A stretch of 64,000 bases of DNA from Clostridium estertheticum (GCF_026650985.1 NZ_CP086239.1:1860001-1924000), one strand, 5' to 3'. Counted from the first letter of the stretch, positions 53,325 to 61,834 are shown. The notes: generated from the sequence alone by a model not told the origin. Program-made: numbers and translations.

Positions 53325-53957
53325 TTAACTTCCTATGATTGGCATTGAGTATTCATAGATATTGCTGTTCAATTGTTCTACCATAAAAGCTCCAATATCT
53401 TCTCTTGAAATATTAAAATTCATCTTTGTGTCACCGAACCCAACTTTAACGTTTCCAATAAAAGGTGTATCTTTTGGCGCCATAAAACGAACAATCGACC
53501 AGTTTAAATTAGATTTGGTAATCATATCAGCAATATTAATCAGCTCTTTTTTTGCCATGGGAAATAAAATCCCTGCCAAGAATCCAGGTACAACAGTGCT
53601 AATCGACTTTTTATCGTTTTTAAAATGAACACTTGGAGTAGCCCAGTCAATAAGACGTTCAATATGACATTCATTCATAGCTTTTAAAAGGTTTTTATGA
53701 CCTTCAAGGGATTCCATATATTTATATTTTTTCATAGGGATACCAACGCACCAAATAACAGCATCACAATCGAATATAGCATTTTTTATATCGTTATAAT
53801 TATTAATTTCACCTTGTACAGTGGTCAAATTTTCATGTTTGATTGTCAATTTTGATGGATCACGAAGGAACGCTTTAGCTTCATAACCTTTTTCAAGGGC
53901 ATGTTGTACGGCAAATTTACCAATACCCCCTGATGCACCAAATATTATAACCTTCAT
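53325..53957 (-). CDS. NAD(P)-binding atypical SDR (NmrA/SDR_a5-like)
   Basis: A 210-residue Rossmann protein: 'VIIFGASGGIGKFAVQHALEKGYEAKAFLRDP' is the glycine-rich cofactor loop, followed by 'VQGEINNYNDIKNAIFDCDAVIWCVG'. The Tyr-x3-Lys catalytic pair of classical SDRs is not evident, as in NmrA-like members. It may sense redox state or reduce a quinone or flavin. It is divergent from an HxlR regulator, a usual partner of such genes. Confidence 0.88.
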   Translation of the reverse strand: MKVIIFGASGGIGKFAVQHALEKGYEAKAFLRDPSKLTIKHENLTTVQGEINNYNDIKNAIFDCDAVIWCVGIPMKKYKYMESLEGHKNLLKAMNECHIERLIDWATPSVHFKNDKKSISTVVPGFLAGILFPMAKKELINIADMITKSNLNWSIVRFMAPKDTPFIGNVKVGFGDTKMNFNISREDIGAFMVEQLNSNIYEYSMPIIGS

Positions 53958-54074
53958 ACGATTACCCCCAACTCAATTTGTCTTTACATTTGAATAATAC
54001 TATGTATAATGATTATTAACAAGTACAATAATATTTGATAGATACTATTAAAAAGGATAGTAATGAGGTGAATT

Positions 54075-54410
54075 ATGGACAGAAAGTATGAAGATGATAA
54101 TATAGAAAATTGTCCAGTCGCAAGCGTGCAGAAGATAGTACATGGAAAGTGGACCATGGTTATCTTGTTCTTCTTGAGCCAAGGTACTTTGAGATTTGGA
54201 GAGCTTAGTAGGAAAATGCCACAGGTAACACAGGCAAATTTAACGAAAGGGCTTCGAATGTTAGAAGAATACAGGCTTATCCACAGAGAAGTATATAAAG
54301 AGATTCCTCCTAGAGTGGAATATTCATTAACAGAGTTGGGTGTGAAATTTTTACCAGTATTAGAAGCTTTAGAAAAATGGGCAATTGAATATGAAAAAAT
54401 GAATAAGTAG
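54075..54410 (+). CDS. HxlR-family transcriptional regulator
   Basis: A 111-residue winged-helix regulator: 'CPVASVQKIVHGKWTMVILFFLSQGTLRFGELSRKMPQVTQANLTKGLRMLEEYRLIHREVYKEIPPRVEYSLTELG' split here only for description is the HxlR core. The conserved N-terminal Cys (about residue 13) is a redox or electrophile sensor in several members. It is divergent from the NmrA-like SDR, so it probably controls it. AGGTG precedes the ATG. Confidence 0.92.
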   Translation: MDRKYEDDNIENCPVASVQKIVHGKWTMVILFFLSQGTLRFGELSRKMPQVTQANLTKGLRMLEEYRLIHREVYKEIPPRVEYSLTELGVKFLPVLEALEKWAIEYEKMNK

Positions 54411-54520
54411 TCGAGTACAAATTCCAATTTGTAGAGTTGAATTAACATAATTTTAGTTTCAGTTATGTCGTATGTTAATATAAATGATTTATAAATAAAG
54501 CTCATACAAGTTCAAAAGGG

Positions 54521-54797
54521 TACGATTGTGATATTGCAAAATATATGTCTAAAGATGTATACAATAAGTCAAATAGTTATAGTGCGTACAAGAATTTCGA
54601 ATGTCAAAAACCTATAAAACTTTCTTTAAGGTTAACCGAAATCAATCAACATAAAATTAATTAAAAGGTATATATATATGCTATATGATTTTGATGTACT
54701 TGATTCAAATAGAAAGTCAGTTGCAGGCTCATGGGGTATTCCTGTTGTATTTACAGTTACAGAAACTAATGATAATTTATACATAGAAAATGAGTAG
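54521..54797 (+). pseudogene. Degraded gene of unknown type
   Basis: Two neighbouring frames have coding look: 'YDCDIAKYMSKDVYNKSNSYSAYKNFEC' (ending 54663) and 'LYDFDVLDSNRKSVAGSWGIPVVFTVTE' (ending 54797). They are probably pieces of one protein split by a frameshift. I do not recognise it. Confidence 0.35.
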
Positions 54798-54798
54798 A

Positions 54799-54853
54799 CT
54801 ATAAATGCACCAAAGGTCCTGCCCCTTTATAAGAATTAATTTTGTCATTTATG
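54799..54853 (-). pseudogene. Fragment of a MerR C-terminus, copy of 38393-38448
   Basis: The minus strand reads 'NDKINSYKGAGPLVHL' and stops; the intact MerR gene ends 'NDKINYYNGAGPLVHL'. Nucleotide identity is about 90% and extends a few bases past the stop. It is a stranded piece of a second MerR copy. Confidence 0.75.
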
Positions 54854-54889
54854 TGTTACATTCACTTTATTTCCAAGTAAAATTAAAAA

Positions 54890-55114
54890 CTACTCTTCTT
54901 TTATTTGTTTCATGTAGTTTTTATTTCCACAAGAAGGACATCTCAATTTATGTTTATAAAAATTTGGCACAGTAGTGGTAGTAGACATTTTTATTGGTGA
55001 CACCTTAAATCTGTTATTACAACTAGGGCAAATAAAATAATATTTTTTAGCCATTGGTTTCAAAAAAACAATATAAATTACAATTGCTGCTATTATACTA
55101 ATTAAAAATCTCAT
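54890..55114 (-). CDS. Small membrane-anchored zinc-ribbon protein
   Basis: A 74-residue protein with one N-terminal helix ('FLISIIAAIVIYIVFLKPM') and a Cys4 zinc ribbon ('YFICPSCNNRFKV' and 'LRCPSCGNKNYM'). The CPxC pairs suggest a folded zinc knuckle on the cytoplasmic side. GGAAAAAGG lies before the ATG. Role unknown; similar small proteins are common in Firmicutes. Confidence 0.75.
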   Translation of the reverse strand: MRFLISIIAAIVIYIVFLKPMAKKYYFICPSCNNRFKVSPIKMSTTTTVPNFYKHKLRCPSCGNKNYMKQIKEE

Positions 55115-55446
55115 TATACCTTTTTCCTTCTTTCATAAAATATTATACTGTTCTAATATGATTAATGGTAATACCGTTCATTAACTTTTAGGTTAATATT
55201 ATCTATAAATTATATCTTTAATTTATTTTTTGCCATCACAAATTATTGAGTACATTATTAACTTCACTTTTATCTCCTTGATGTCTATATTCTGTTAAAT
55301 TACTTATTTGCTTATACTATTCTTACCGTAAATTGGATTCAAACAAAATAAAACACCATACAATATATAAGAAATTCTATATTGTATGCCTTTTGTTTTT
55401 TTGTATGTAGAGTATATTTATAATAGTAAAGAATGACCAATAGAAT

Positions 55447-55557
55447 CAAACTGAAAGCAACTCACTTACCCTTATGTTACTTTCGGAATATCAATATACG
55501 CTTAATACTAAACCCCTATCCTTATTAAATATGGGGGTTACTTGCGACGGAATATAT
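55447..55557. repeat. Dispersed hairpin repeat, copy C
   Basis: 'GAAAGCAACTCACTTACCCTT' flank, then AACCCC...GGGGGTT (55511-55539) and 'TACTTGCGACGGAATATATGA'. It aligns with copies A and B. The stretch 55115-55446 holds no gene. Confidence 0.6.
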
Positions 55558-55629
55558 GAACATTCTCTCATAATTACAGTTCTAATATATTTTATTATTT
55601 TTCTTTTTTTTCTGAATAAACCCCTGTGC

Positions 55630-55925
55630 ATTCAACATACGCACCACTTATAGTAGTGGGCGATTGTAAACCGCAAAAGTGGTCCAGTTCTCATTGAACT
55701 AAGAACCGTAAGAAACAATATCTTTGTAACATAGAGCTTGTTTAGTATTCTAAACAAGCTAATTTTTATAATAAGCTACAAGTATAATTATTTCATGAAT
55801 AGCTCATAATTAATGCACCCCTATCACGTAAGTGCCTTCACTGCGTAGCAACCTTAGATTTTAGGGTAACTATAAGCTATAAAGCAATTTTTTGTTTTTA
55901 TATTGAAGCAATTTATCTAAATAAT
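55630..55925 (-). ncRNA. Candidate omega-RNA / right end of the TnpB-like element
   Basis: Downstream of the tnpB-like stop, about 300 bp on the minus strand hold several hairpins. These include AGCTTGTTTAG/CTAAACAAGCT (55737-55762), GTTCT/AGAAC, and a last hairpin CGCCCACT-N5-AAGTGGTGCG (55640-55662) followed by TATGTTGAATG. In IS200/IS605 elements the guide-bearing omega-RNA runs from the tnpB 3' end to such a terminal hairpin, and the next bases outside act as guide. This placement is by analogy; no homologue could be searched. Confidence 0.45.
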
Positions 55926-57623
55926 TTAATTAAAACTAAACTTTATAATAGGCTTTTCTTTGAAGACAGCATAATTGCTTACCATAGTATCTTTTACAAA
56001 AGCTTTTAAATTCGAGTATCCGAAGGTGCTTGAAATTTTATATAAATACTGTATTTTAAGTGTCTTTAACTCTTTGGACAGTACCCTCCAATTGTTTGTG
56101 AATGTTCTATATATCAAAGGTATTTTCTCTTTATACCCAAGAGCTCTACGAGCTATACAGTATGCAGCGGATACATGAATAGATATTCCTTTAGCTTTCA
56201 TATACTTTATTTTACCCATTTGGCTAGTGTATGCTGGATTTACATAAAATACGGCTAAATTTTCTTTAAAAGCCCTGGAACTGATTGCTTCAATGATTTT
56301 TTTATGAGCAAACATACTGATTTTCATATTTCGTTTAGTATTCCCATAAGTTAGTTTGGATTTACTGATGTTTTTAATATCCTCACCAGCAAGTGGTTTA
56401 TTTTTATCCCTGGCTATTTGAACAAGCCCTAAGGCACTCTTTTCTAAAATTTTTGAAATTTGCCCTGAAGTTTTATTTGCTATATTAAAACGTATAGTGC
56501 CAAAGTCTAATAGGTTTCCAATGCAATCAGTTTCACTCCATGCAATATGGTCGTAGTTTATATCATAGCCTACAATTCCATTTGCCTTAGAATAATTAAT
56601 CTGGCTTTCATCTTTAAATAGTTTATAAGATGGCTTAAACAAAAAGTAATCTCCTTTGTCTTCAATTCTCCAAGAAATAGGGAAATTTTTAGTGTTTAAA
56701 GCTTCTATTAATAAGTCTTTATGGTAAGGAAAATCAACATTTTCTACTTCAAACCATTGTGAACTATGATATGCACCTATTTTATTTTCATAGGGCAGTT
56801 GGATACTTAGTAAATTCGTTTCGTAGTTGTATTTAACACAAGCATTTCCTTGTGTAACTGTGTTAAGTCCTTGAAGTTCTATAGTTTTATGTCTAGCTTT
56901 ATAAAAGTCTTCTTTCCATGCAAAATGCTCGTTATATAATGTATACTGAGCTTTGAATAGTTTCTTAGTACCAAAACATGATTTTACTGCACTTGTATTA
57001 AGTCTTTCAAGTTTTTGTTTTTGATAACCTATACCACGCTTAATCATATTCAGTTTATTAGTTAATCTGCTAATTTTTTTTACGACAAGAGCATGCTCGA
57101 AATCGTATATATTATATATAATTGTTTTATTTTTATAATTGACCTCAACAAAAATCTTATCATCTGACATATAAAAATAATATGGTCTATAATACTTAAA
57201 TTTGGGGAGGCTTTTACTATTTTTAATAGCCTTAGATATATCGATAATATGAGTATGAATCTTACTCCAAAATTTAATTTTATTAATTAAATCTTTAACA
57301 GATTTCTCTCTATGGTTAATATTCTGCTTTAAATCATCTATGTACATTTTGTTTAATTCAACATTAGAACATTTATTCCATTTAGCTTCGCAAGCAGCAT
57401 AGTTTGTATAATAAGTATTAAGATTAAACATATTTTTAATAGTTAAATGAATACTCTGGGAAAGACCTTTCTCATGATTGTAAACAAGAATTGAATAAGC
57501 CTTAATTTTAGCTTCATTACCAATATACAGTATATTCGATAGATTGTTGAGATTTTCAAAGCTAAGCTTATCTTTATATATTCTTACAGAAGAATTAGTT
57601 TCTATTCTCAAAATATTCACCAC
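55926..57623 (-). CDS. TnpB-related RuvC-fold protein (IS200/IS605 accessory type), lacking the zinc ribbon
   Basis: A 565-residue basic protein. TnpB proteins are omega-RNA-guided DNA nucleases. RuvC-I is recognisable in 'NGIVGYDINYDHIAWSETD' (Asp in GYDIN), RuvC-II in 'PLAGEDIKNISKSK' (Glu), and the region before motif III in 'AVFYVNPAYTSQMGKIKYM'. Standard TnpB has CSxCG plus a second CxxC after 'NPAYTSQ'; here no such cysteines occur. The third acidic residue (D-x-N-A-A) reads 'HVSAAYCIARRAL'. It is therefore a divergent subfamily or an inactivated nuclease. There is no TnpA gene nearby. It may be a lone element or a domesticated protein. Downstream sequence could encode its RNA. Confidence 0.85.
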   Translation of the reverse strand: MVNILRIETNSSVRIYKDKLSFENLNNLSNILYIGNEAKIKAYSILVYNHEKGLSQSIHLTIKNMFNLNTYYTNYAACEAKWNKCSNVELNKMYIDDLKQNINHREKSVKDLINKIKFWSKIHTHIIDISKAIKNSKSLPKFKYYRPYYFYMSDDKIFVEVNYKNKTIIYNIYDFEHALVVKKISRLTNKLNMIKRGIGYQKQKLERLNTSAVKSCFGTKKLFKAQYTLYNEHFAWKEDFYKARHKTIELQGLNTVTQGNACVKYNYETNLLSIQLPYENKIGAYHSSQWFEVENVDFPYHKDLLIEALNTKNFPISWRIEDKGDYFLFKPSYKLFKDESQINYSKANGIVGYDINYDHIAWSETDCIGNLLDFGTIRFNIANKTSGQISKILEKSALGLVQIARDKNKPLAGEDIKNISKSKLTYGNTKRNMKISMFAHKKIIEAISSRAFKENLAVFYVNPAYTSQMGKIKYMKAKGISIHVSAAYCIARRALGYKEKIPLIYRTFTNNWRVLSKELKTLKIQYLYKISSTFGYSNLKAFVKDTMVSNYAVFKEKPIIKFSFN

Positions 57624-57942
57624 CTTTTTTTATAATCTCTAATATATATTATGCCATAATAGATCCTATAATATTAAGTTATATAAAAATAATTTAGCAA
57701 CAAAATTCATCTCCGTCTACAGAGAACGGAGTCTTCTTTTGCAAATAAAGATAAATGTAAAACTTAAACATATAAATATAATTCCTTGTACTTTATTATT
57801 GGAGATAAAATATATTATTTATGCAATTACAAATAAGATTCCTGAAAAAAAGTTTAAGTTACTGGCATTAAATTTTATCATATAATAGTATCCCCCTTAA
57901 AACTTTTAGAATGTACAATATAAGAAAAATAACTCATATAAT
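57624..57942. other. Upstream flank of the TnpB-like gene with a short hairpin
   Basis: CTCCGT-N9-ACGGAG (about 57711-57731) is a small perfect hairpin 90-110 bp before the tnpB-like start, in the place of an IS605 left-end structure. No gene is seen. Confidence 0.4.
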
Positions 57943-58200
57943 ATGAATTACATAGACAAAAACCTTTCTCATAATACCCCAAAGACCATAAAAAACTATA
58001 TCCGCCACATTAGTGACTTTGCTAAATATTACAATAAATCACCAGAACTTTTAAGAGAAAAAGAAATACATGAATATCTTCATTATTGTATCATAAAAAA
58101 GAAATTAAGTGAAAGTACAGTTAATTATATGGGTTTGCTTTTTATTACATAAAAGAAAGTTGTAAATTAACACAATCACGCATTATACATTTAATTATTC
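57943..58200 (+). pseudogene. Tyrosine recombinase N-terminal fragment
   Basis: The frame reads 'NTPKTIKNYIRHISDFAKYYNKSPELLREKEIHEYLHYCIIKKKLSESTVNYMG', the SAM-like core-binding domain of phage/IS91-type integrases. It then shifts frame ('FYYIKESCKLTQSRIIHLII'). The catalytic domain is absent. No ribosome site. It is a remnant next to the TnpB-like element. Confidence 0.75.
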
Positions 58201-58932
58201 GTTAGGACATTCACCTACTCTAGCCGCAATAATAACAGATAGATAATCCTGTATCATTTCTCTGGTAACATTCATGTTCATAAGATACAAATCTGCCAGC
58301 ATTTTCTTGAATCGTAAAAGCATTTCTCTATCATCCACTTCTATAGGAACAGGTGTATATTGCACTAGAAACACAGTTCTAGCAACATCATATAAAAAAT
58401 TTCCATGACACACATTCATGAAATCTATAACCATCGTATGTCCATCCGCTATTAATATATTACCTGGATGGAAATCACCATGACAAAGTGTATTACCATC
58501 CAGCAGGTTGTCTAACATTTGCAATACTTCTTCTCGTTTCTTTGAATTAGTTGATGTCACGCTTACTATATTACTTTTTAGGAATTCCTTATAATTTGGT
58601 ACATTACTAATCCTATTTTGAACAATTGCCTTATGTAGTTTTGCCATATGTACTGCACATTGCTGCACCTCACCTGTTCTCATAACCCAATTTAACAGGG
58701 ATTCACCTTCCACTTTGTCGTATATAATACCCATTCGATCTTGAAAAAGCACAATCTCATATACCTTTGGTTTTGCAAAATTCATATTACTTATTTCCTT
58801 TGCATTATGAAACTCTTTTTCTATCGCCTCTTTTGGATAACCTTGATAGAAAAGCTTAAGCACTTTGCCTTCTTTCCATTCATATACCGTTGCCGTATTA
58901 CCTATGCCGACTATTTCCCCATATAAATTCAT
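58195..58932 (-). CDS. Aminoglycoside phosphotransferase-like kinase (APH family)
   Basis: A 245-residue protein-kinase-like enzyme. 'IGNTATVYEWKEGKVLKLF' holds the nucleotide-binding strand and Lys, 'LCHGDFHPGNIL' the Brenner motif with catalytic Asp, and 'MVIDFMNVCHGNFLYDVAR' the metal-binding D-F-x. It phosphorylates a small hydroxyl compound; many chromosomal members are not true aminoglycoside enzymes. It overlaps the HAD gene by 4 bp, so kinase and phosphatase-like genes are co-translated. Confidence 0.87.
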   Translation of the reverse strand: MNLYGEIVGIGNTATVYEWKEGKVLKLFYQGYPKEAIEKEFHNAKEISNMNFAKPKVYEIVLFQDRMGIIYDKVEGESLLNWVMRTGEVQQCAVHMAKLHKAIVQNRISNVPNYKEFLKSNIVSVTSTNSKKREEVLQMLDNLLDGNTLCHGDFHPGNILIADGHTMVIDFMNVCHGNFLYDVARTVFLVQYTPVPIEVDDREMLLRFKKMLADLYLMNMNVTREMIQDYLSVIIAARVGECPNE

Positions 58933-59645
58933 TTTGAGACCTCTAAATTCTTTAACTTTGATAGTTTTTCTAATGACCTAATAATAGGGTATTTGCTTTG
59001 GAGTTCTTTCCGGTCATATCTGTCTATTAATATTGGTATCATCCCAAACTCTTCCACGGCTTTAAGGTTTGATTCACTATCATCTATAAATAAAATCTCA
59101 TTTGCTTTAACATTTAATTCATCAATAGCAATTTTGAGTAATATCTTTTCTGCTTTACTTGAGCCATAAATTGATGACATTATGAAAGTTGAAAAGTATT
59201 TTCTTAGACCCCTGTTAATAAATACTCTTTCCAAGGATGGCCAAGTATCTGAAACAACGCCTACTTTATATTTTTTTACTAACAATTTTAAGGCAGGTTC
59301 TACATCATCAAAAAATAGAAATTTTTCATCATTATAAACATTATCTTTTGCAAGAGCAGTTAATATATTATCATCTATAACTGGATAGTGTATTTCATTC
59401 AGAGCTATCCTATAAAATTCTTTAAACATTAGAAACTCTTCCTCCTGCGTACTTACTATAAGAATTTTATTAATATAATCGCTTGCTTTATCCATAGCAT
59501 TTCTCAATACCATTTGATTACTTGTAATTTTATATTTATCAATTATATCGTAAAATTTTGGTGTTATGTGCCACTGGCCTGTCCTTGGTACATTAAGAGT
59601 TCGTCCTGAATCAAATAAAATTGCTTTAATTAAAGTTTTATCCAT
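58929..59645 (-). CDS. HAD-superfamily hydrolase
   Basis: A 238-residue haloacid-dehalogenase-fold protein. Motif I is 'AILFDSGRTLNVP', motif II 'VGVVSDTWPS', motif III Lys in 'SSKAEKIL', motif IV 'EILFIDDSESNLKAVEEFGM'. The nucleophile Asp is present, but the second Asp of D-x-D is Gly, so the general acid of phosphatases is missing; 'FDSGRTL' forms do occur in clostridial HADs. The gene overlaps its neighbours on both sides by 1-4 bp in an operon with the APH-like kinase. Confidence 0.88.
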   Translation of the reverse strand: MDKTLIKAILFDSGRTLNVPRTGQWHITPKFYDIIDKYKITSNQMVLRNAMDKASDYINKILIVSTQEEEFLMFKEFYRIALNEIHYPVIDDNILTALAKDNVYNDEKFLFFDDVEPALKLLVKKYKVGVVSDTWPSLERVFINRGLRKYFSTFIMSSIYGSSKAEKILLKIAIDELNVKANEILFIDDSESNLKAVEEFGMIPILIDRYDRKELQSKYPIIRSLEKLSKLKNLEVSK

Positions 59646-59977
59646 TATATAATAACCCCCTCATAAATCTTAGTACACAGTAACCCCCTATCTTCACTTG
59701 CATCTAATGTTGTTAATTTACTATTTTGAATTTTGTCAGTAGTTACTTGTATATTTGACAAATGCAATAAATAAGTATATTTAGCCATATCCTTCAAAAA
59801 TATTTTACTTTTGCTATCAAACCCACATTTCTCTCCGTCTAACTTTTCATTAATCACCATAGGTTTAGGAAAATGACTTAATAGATATTGAGCATTAATA
59901 AGTGCTGCATACTTAATTTCATTTCCAATAGCCCGATATATTAATATTATTTCATTTTCATCAAGGGATAATATCAA
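59645..59977 (-). CDS. Hypothetical protein, first gene of the HAD/APH operon
   Basis: A 110-residue soluble protein ('MILSLDENEIILIYRAIGNEIKYAALINAQYLLSHFPKP' start) with helical N-terminal half and 'LLCTKIYEGVII' end. It resembles small immunity- or regulator-type proteins of clostridia but is not recognised. Its stop overlaps the HAD start by one base. The ribosome site is weak. Confidence 0.6.
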   Translation of the reverse strand: MILSLDENEIILIYRAIGNEIKYAALINAQYLLSHFPKPMVINEKLDGEKCGFDSKSKIFLKDMAKYTYLLHLSNIQVTTDKIQNSKLTTLDASEDRGLLCTKIYEGVII

Positions 59978-60047
59978 AGGACCTCTATGCTTATAGCTTT
60001 CTCTTTAAACCTTTCTTTTTTATAAGCTTCTAACATTTTATCTATCT

Positions 60048-60079
60048 CTTATGGGGTTAATTGCAACGATATATAATAA
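60048..60079. repeat. Half copy of the hairpin repeat (copy E)
   Basis: 'TATGGGGTTAATTGCAACGATATATAATA' matches the right arm and tail of copies B and C; the left arm is missing. Confidence 0.45.
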
Positions 60080-60081
60080 AT

Positions 60082-60474
60082 TTACGAAGACCCTTTCTCT
60101 TTAATAAAATATCGTTTCGATGGAAAAGTAATCATAAGTCCTAAAATTGATGTTATAAAACCTGGCATATTATATGATTGTCCAAGTTGCTTTAACATAA
60201 AAAGCATAGATAATATTAGAAAAAACAAATTGTAAGCTATCATTAGTAAATATCCCCATTTCTTAAGTTTCAAAAGTCCGTAAGATATTGTTAAGAGACT
60301 TATAATCATTAATATATTAATTATACCCTCTGAAAAAGAAGGTGTCGGGTTAAAAAAAAATCCAAATTGTTCGGTAAATTTTGGTTTTGGAAAAAATGAT
60401 ACTATCAGTAAAAATACATTAAGAAAATTCAAATCTACAATAAATGTTACTAAGCCAGGTCTTTTTACTTTCAT
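60082..60474 (-). CDS. Membrane protein of unknown function
   Basis: A 130-residue protein with about four hydrophobic helices ('LVTFIVDLNFLNVFLLIVSFF', 'IINILMIISLLTISYGLLKL', 'WGYLLMIAYNLFFLILSMLFML', 'GFITSILGLMITFPS'). The ribosome site GGAGGTAGG supports the ATG. Likely a small DUF-type inner-membrane protein; no family named. It stands alone. Confidence 0.7.
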   Translation of the reverse strand: MKVKRPGLVTFIVDLNFLNVFLLIVSFFPKPKFTEQFGFFFNPTPSFSEGIINILMIISLLTISYGLLKLKKWGYLLMIAYNLFFLILSMLFMLKQLGQSYNMPGFITSILGLMITFPSKRYFIKEKGSS

Positions 60475-60650
60475 ACCTACCTCCTATTAACCCGTAATAA
60501 AATACAACTTCAACTAATTATATACAATAATACCATAATTGCCATAAATTGAGTATATTTAAAATTCTTTTTAAATGGTCAATAGCTCTATTATTTTTAT
60601 CTATTTCTCCCAATTCAATAGTTCCGATAATTTGACATAAAAAAAACCAA

Positions 60651-60681
60651 AATGACGTTTTATGTTCAAATAATGACGTTT
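60651..60681 (+). promoter_or_regulatory. Direct repeat AATGACGTTT x2 before the deacetylase gene
   Basis: AATGACGTTT at 60651-60660 and 60672-60681, 21 bp start to start (two helical turns). This spacing suits a dimeric activator or response regulator. A TTGACA lies just upstream (60632). Nothing else is seen in 60475-60772. Confidence 0.4.
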
Positions 60682-60772
60682 AAGGCTTTAAATATTGAAT
60701 TATGCCTATTTATAAAATATTATAAAATAAGTATTATTTTATGCTATTTAACAAAAAAATTATAAAAAGGAG

Positions 60773-61636
60773 TTGATTGCTATTAAAAAAAAATTATATT
60801 TCGTATTTATATTTATTTTTGTACTCTCTATCGCTGGGTGTTCAAGCGCTACATCCACTACAATAAAAAAAACAAACCCTGTTAAAGCAATTGAAAGCTC
60901 TACAATCCCAGGTTTCGATAATACTACTGATATTAAACCTTACGGAAAGAGTATTCCAGTTTTACAGTATCACTCAATTAGCTATGATAAAGGTAATCCT
61001 ATTTGTATTCCAATAATAAAATTTGAGGAGCAAATGAAATATTTAAAGGATAACAATTATTATACTATAACACTTACAAACTTGTATGAGTACCTTATGA
61101 ATAACACTCCAATACCTAAAAAATCTGTAGTCATTACTTTTGATGATGGATATGATAATAATTATACTGCTATGTTTCCCGTTCTAAAAAAATATAAATT
61201 TAAAGCAACAATTTTTGTTATTAGTTCCCTTATTGATGTACATAGCAATATGCTAACATCTAAACAACTTATAGAAATGGACAAATATGGTGTAGATATA
61301 GAAAGTCATACTGCACATCATGATAATTTACAATTGATTTCTAAGGATAACCAACTAAAAACGTTAATTCAATCTAAAAAACATCTTGAAAAAACATTAA
61401 ATAAAAAAATAAATTTCTTTGCATATCCTTATGGTGGGTACAACAAAAACGCAATTGAGGCATTGGAAGAAGCTGGTTACAAAATGGCTTTCACCACTAA
61501 AAATGGCTGGTCCTCTAAAAAGAATGGTATATTTTCACTACATAGGGTATGGATAAGTGCTTCTGATAGTACGAAGGTATTTGAAAATAAAGTTTCTAAA
61601 CCTAAAAAAAATATAGTAGACTCTTTTTCATTTTAA
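60773..61636 (+). CDS. Polysaccharide deacetylase (NodB-like) lipoprotein
   Basis: A 287-residue exported CE4 enzyme that removes acetyl groups from peptidoglycan or N-acetylglucosamine polymers. Lipobox 'LSIAGC' ends the signal peptide. NodB motifs: 'VVITFDDGYDNNYTAMFPVL' (catalytic Asp), 'VDIESHTAHHDNL' (H-x3-H zinc ligands), 'FFAYPYGGYNKNAIEAL'. All look intact. The frame opens with a TTG at 60773 that is only 2 nt from AAAAAGGAG. An ATT at 60782, at better distance and giving 'MKKKLYFVF', could be the true start. Alone on its strand. Confidence 0.88.
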   Translation: MIAIKKKLYFVFIFIFVLSIAGCSSATSTTIKKTNPVKAIESSTIPGFDNTTDIKPYGKSIPVLQYHSISYDKGNPICIPIIKFEEQMKYLKDNNYYTITLTNLYEYLMNNTPIPKKSVVITFDDGYDNNYTAMFPVLKKYKFKATIFVISSLIDVHSNMLTSKQLIEMDKYGVDIESHTAHHDNLQLISKDNQLKTLIQSKKHLEKTLNKKINFFAYPYGGYNKNAIEALEEAGYKMAFTTKNGWSSKKNGIFSLHRVWISASDSTKVFENKVSKPKKNIVDSFSF

Positions 61637-61656
61637 CGACATTTTAGAAGGAAAGT

Positions 61657-61678
61657 CTCCCACTTCTATAAGTGGGAG
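61657..61678 (+). terminator. Terminator after the deacetylase
   Basis: CTCCCACTT-CTAT-AAGTGGGAG, a 9-bp stem; only a short T stretch follows. Its CCACT/AGTGG core resembles the last hairpin of the TnpB-like element at 55640. Confidence 0.55.
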
Positions 61679-61834
61679 TTATATATTAATTATATTTTCT
61701 CTCTGCTAACTGGATATGGTCTCCAAATCCCCATGTCAAACTGAAATCCAGACACTTCATTTATAATTTGTGATGATGCCAGTGGCAATACATTTAAGAT
61801 AAATTGGGAAAATTTCCATGGAAGCTTAATAAAT

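Noticed and set aside
54580-54620. Possible CRISPR or short tandem array in the AT-rich gaps
   Set aside because: No regular direct repeats with equal spacers were found anywhere in the window.
60601-60650. Riboswitch-like leader before the deacetylase
   Set aside because: The region has no stable stem set and no known riboswitch core motif.
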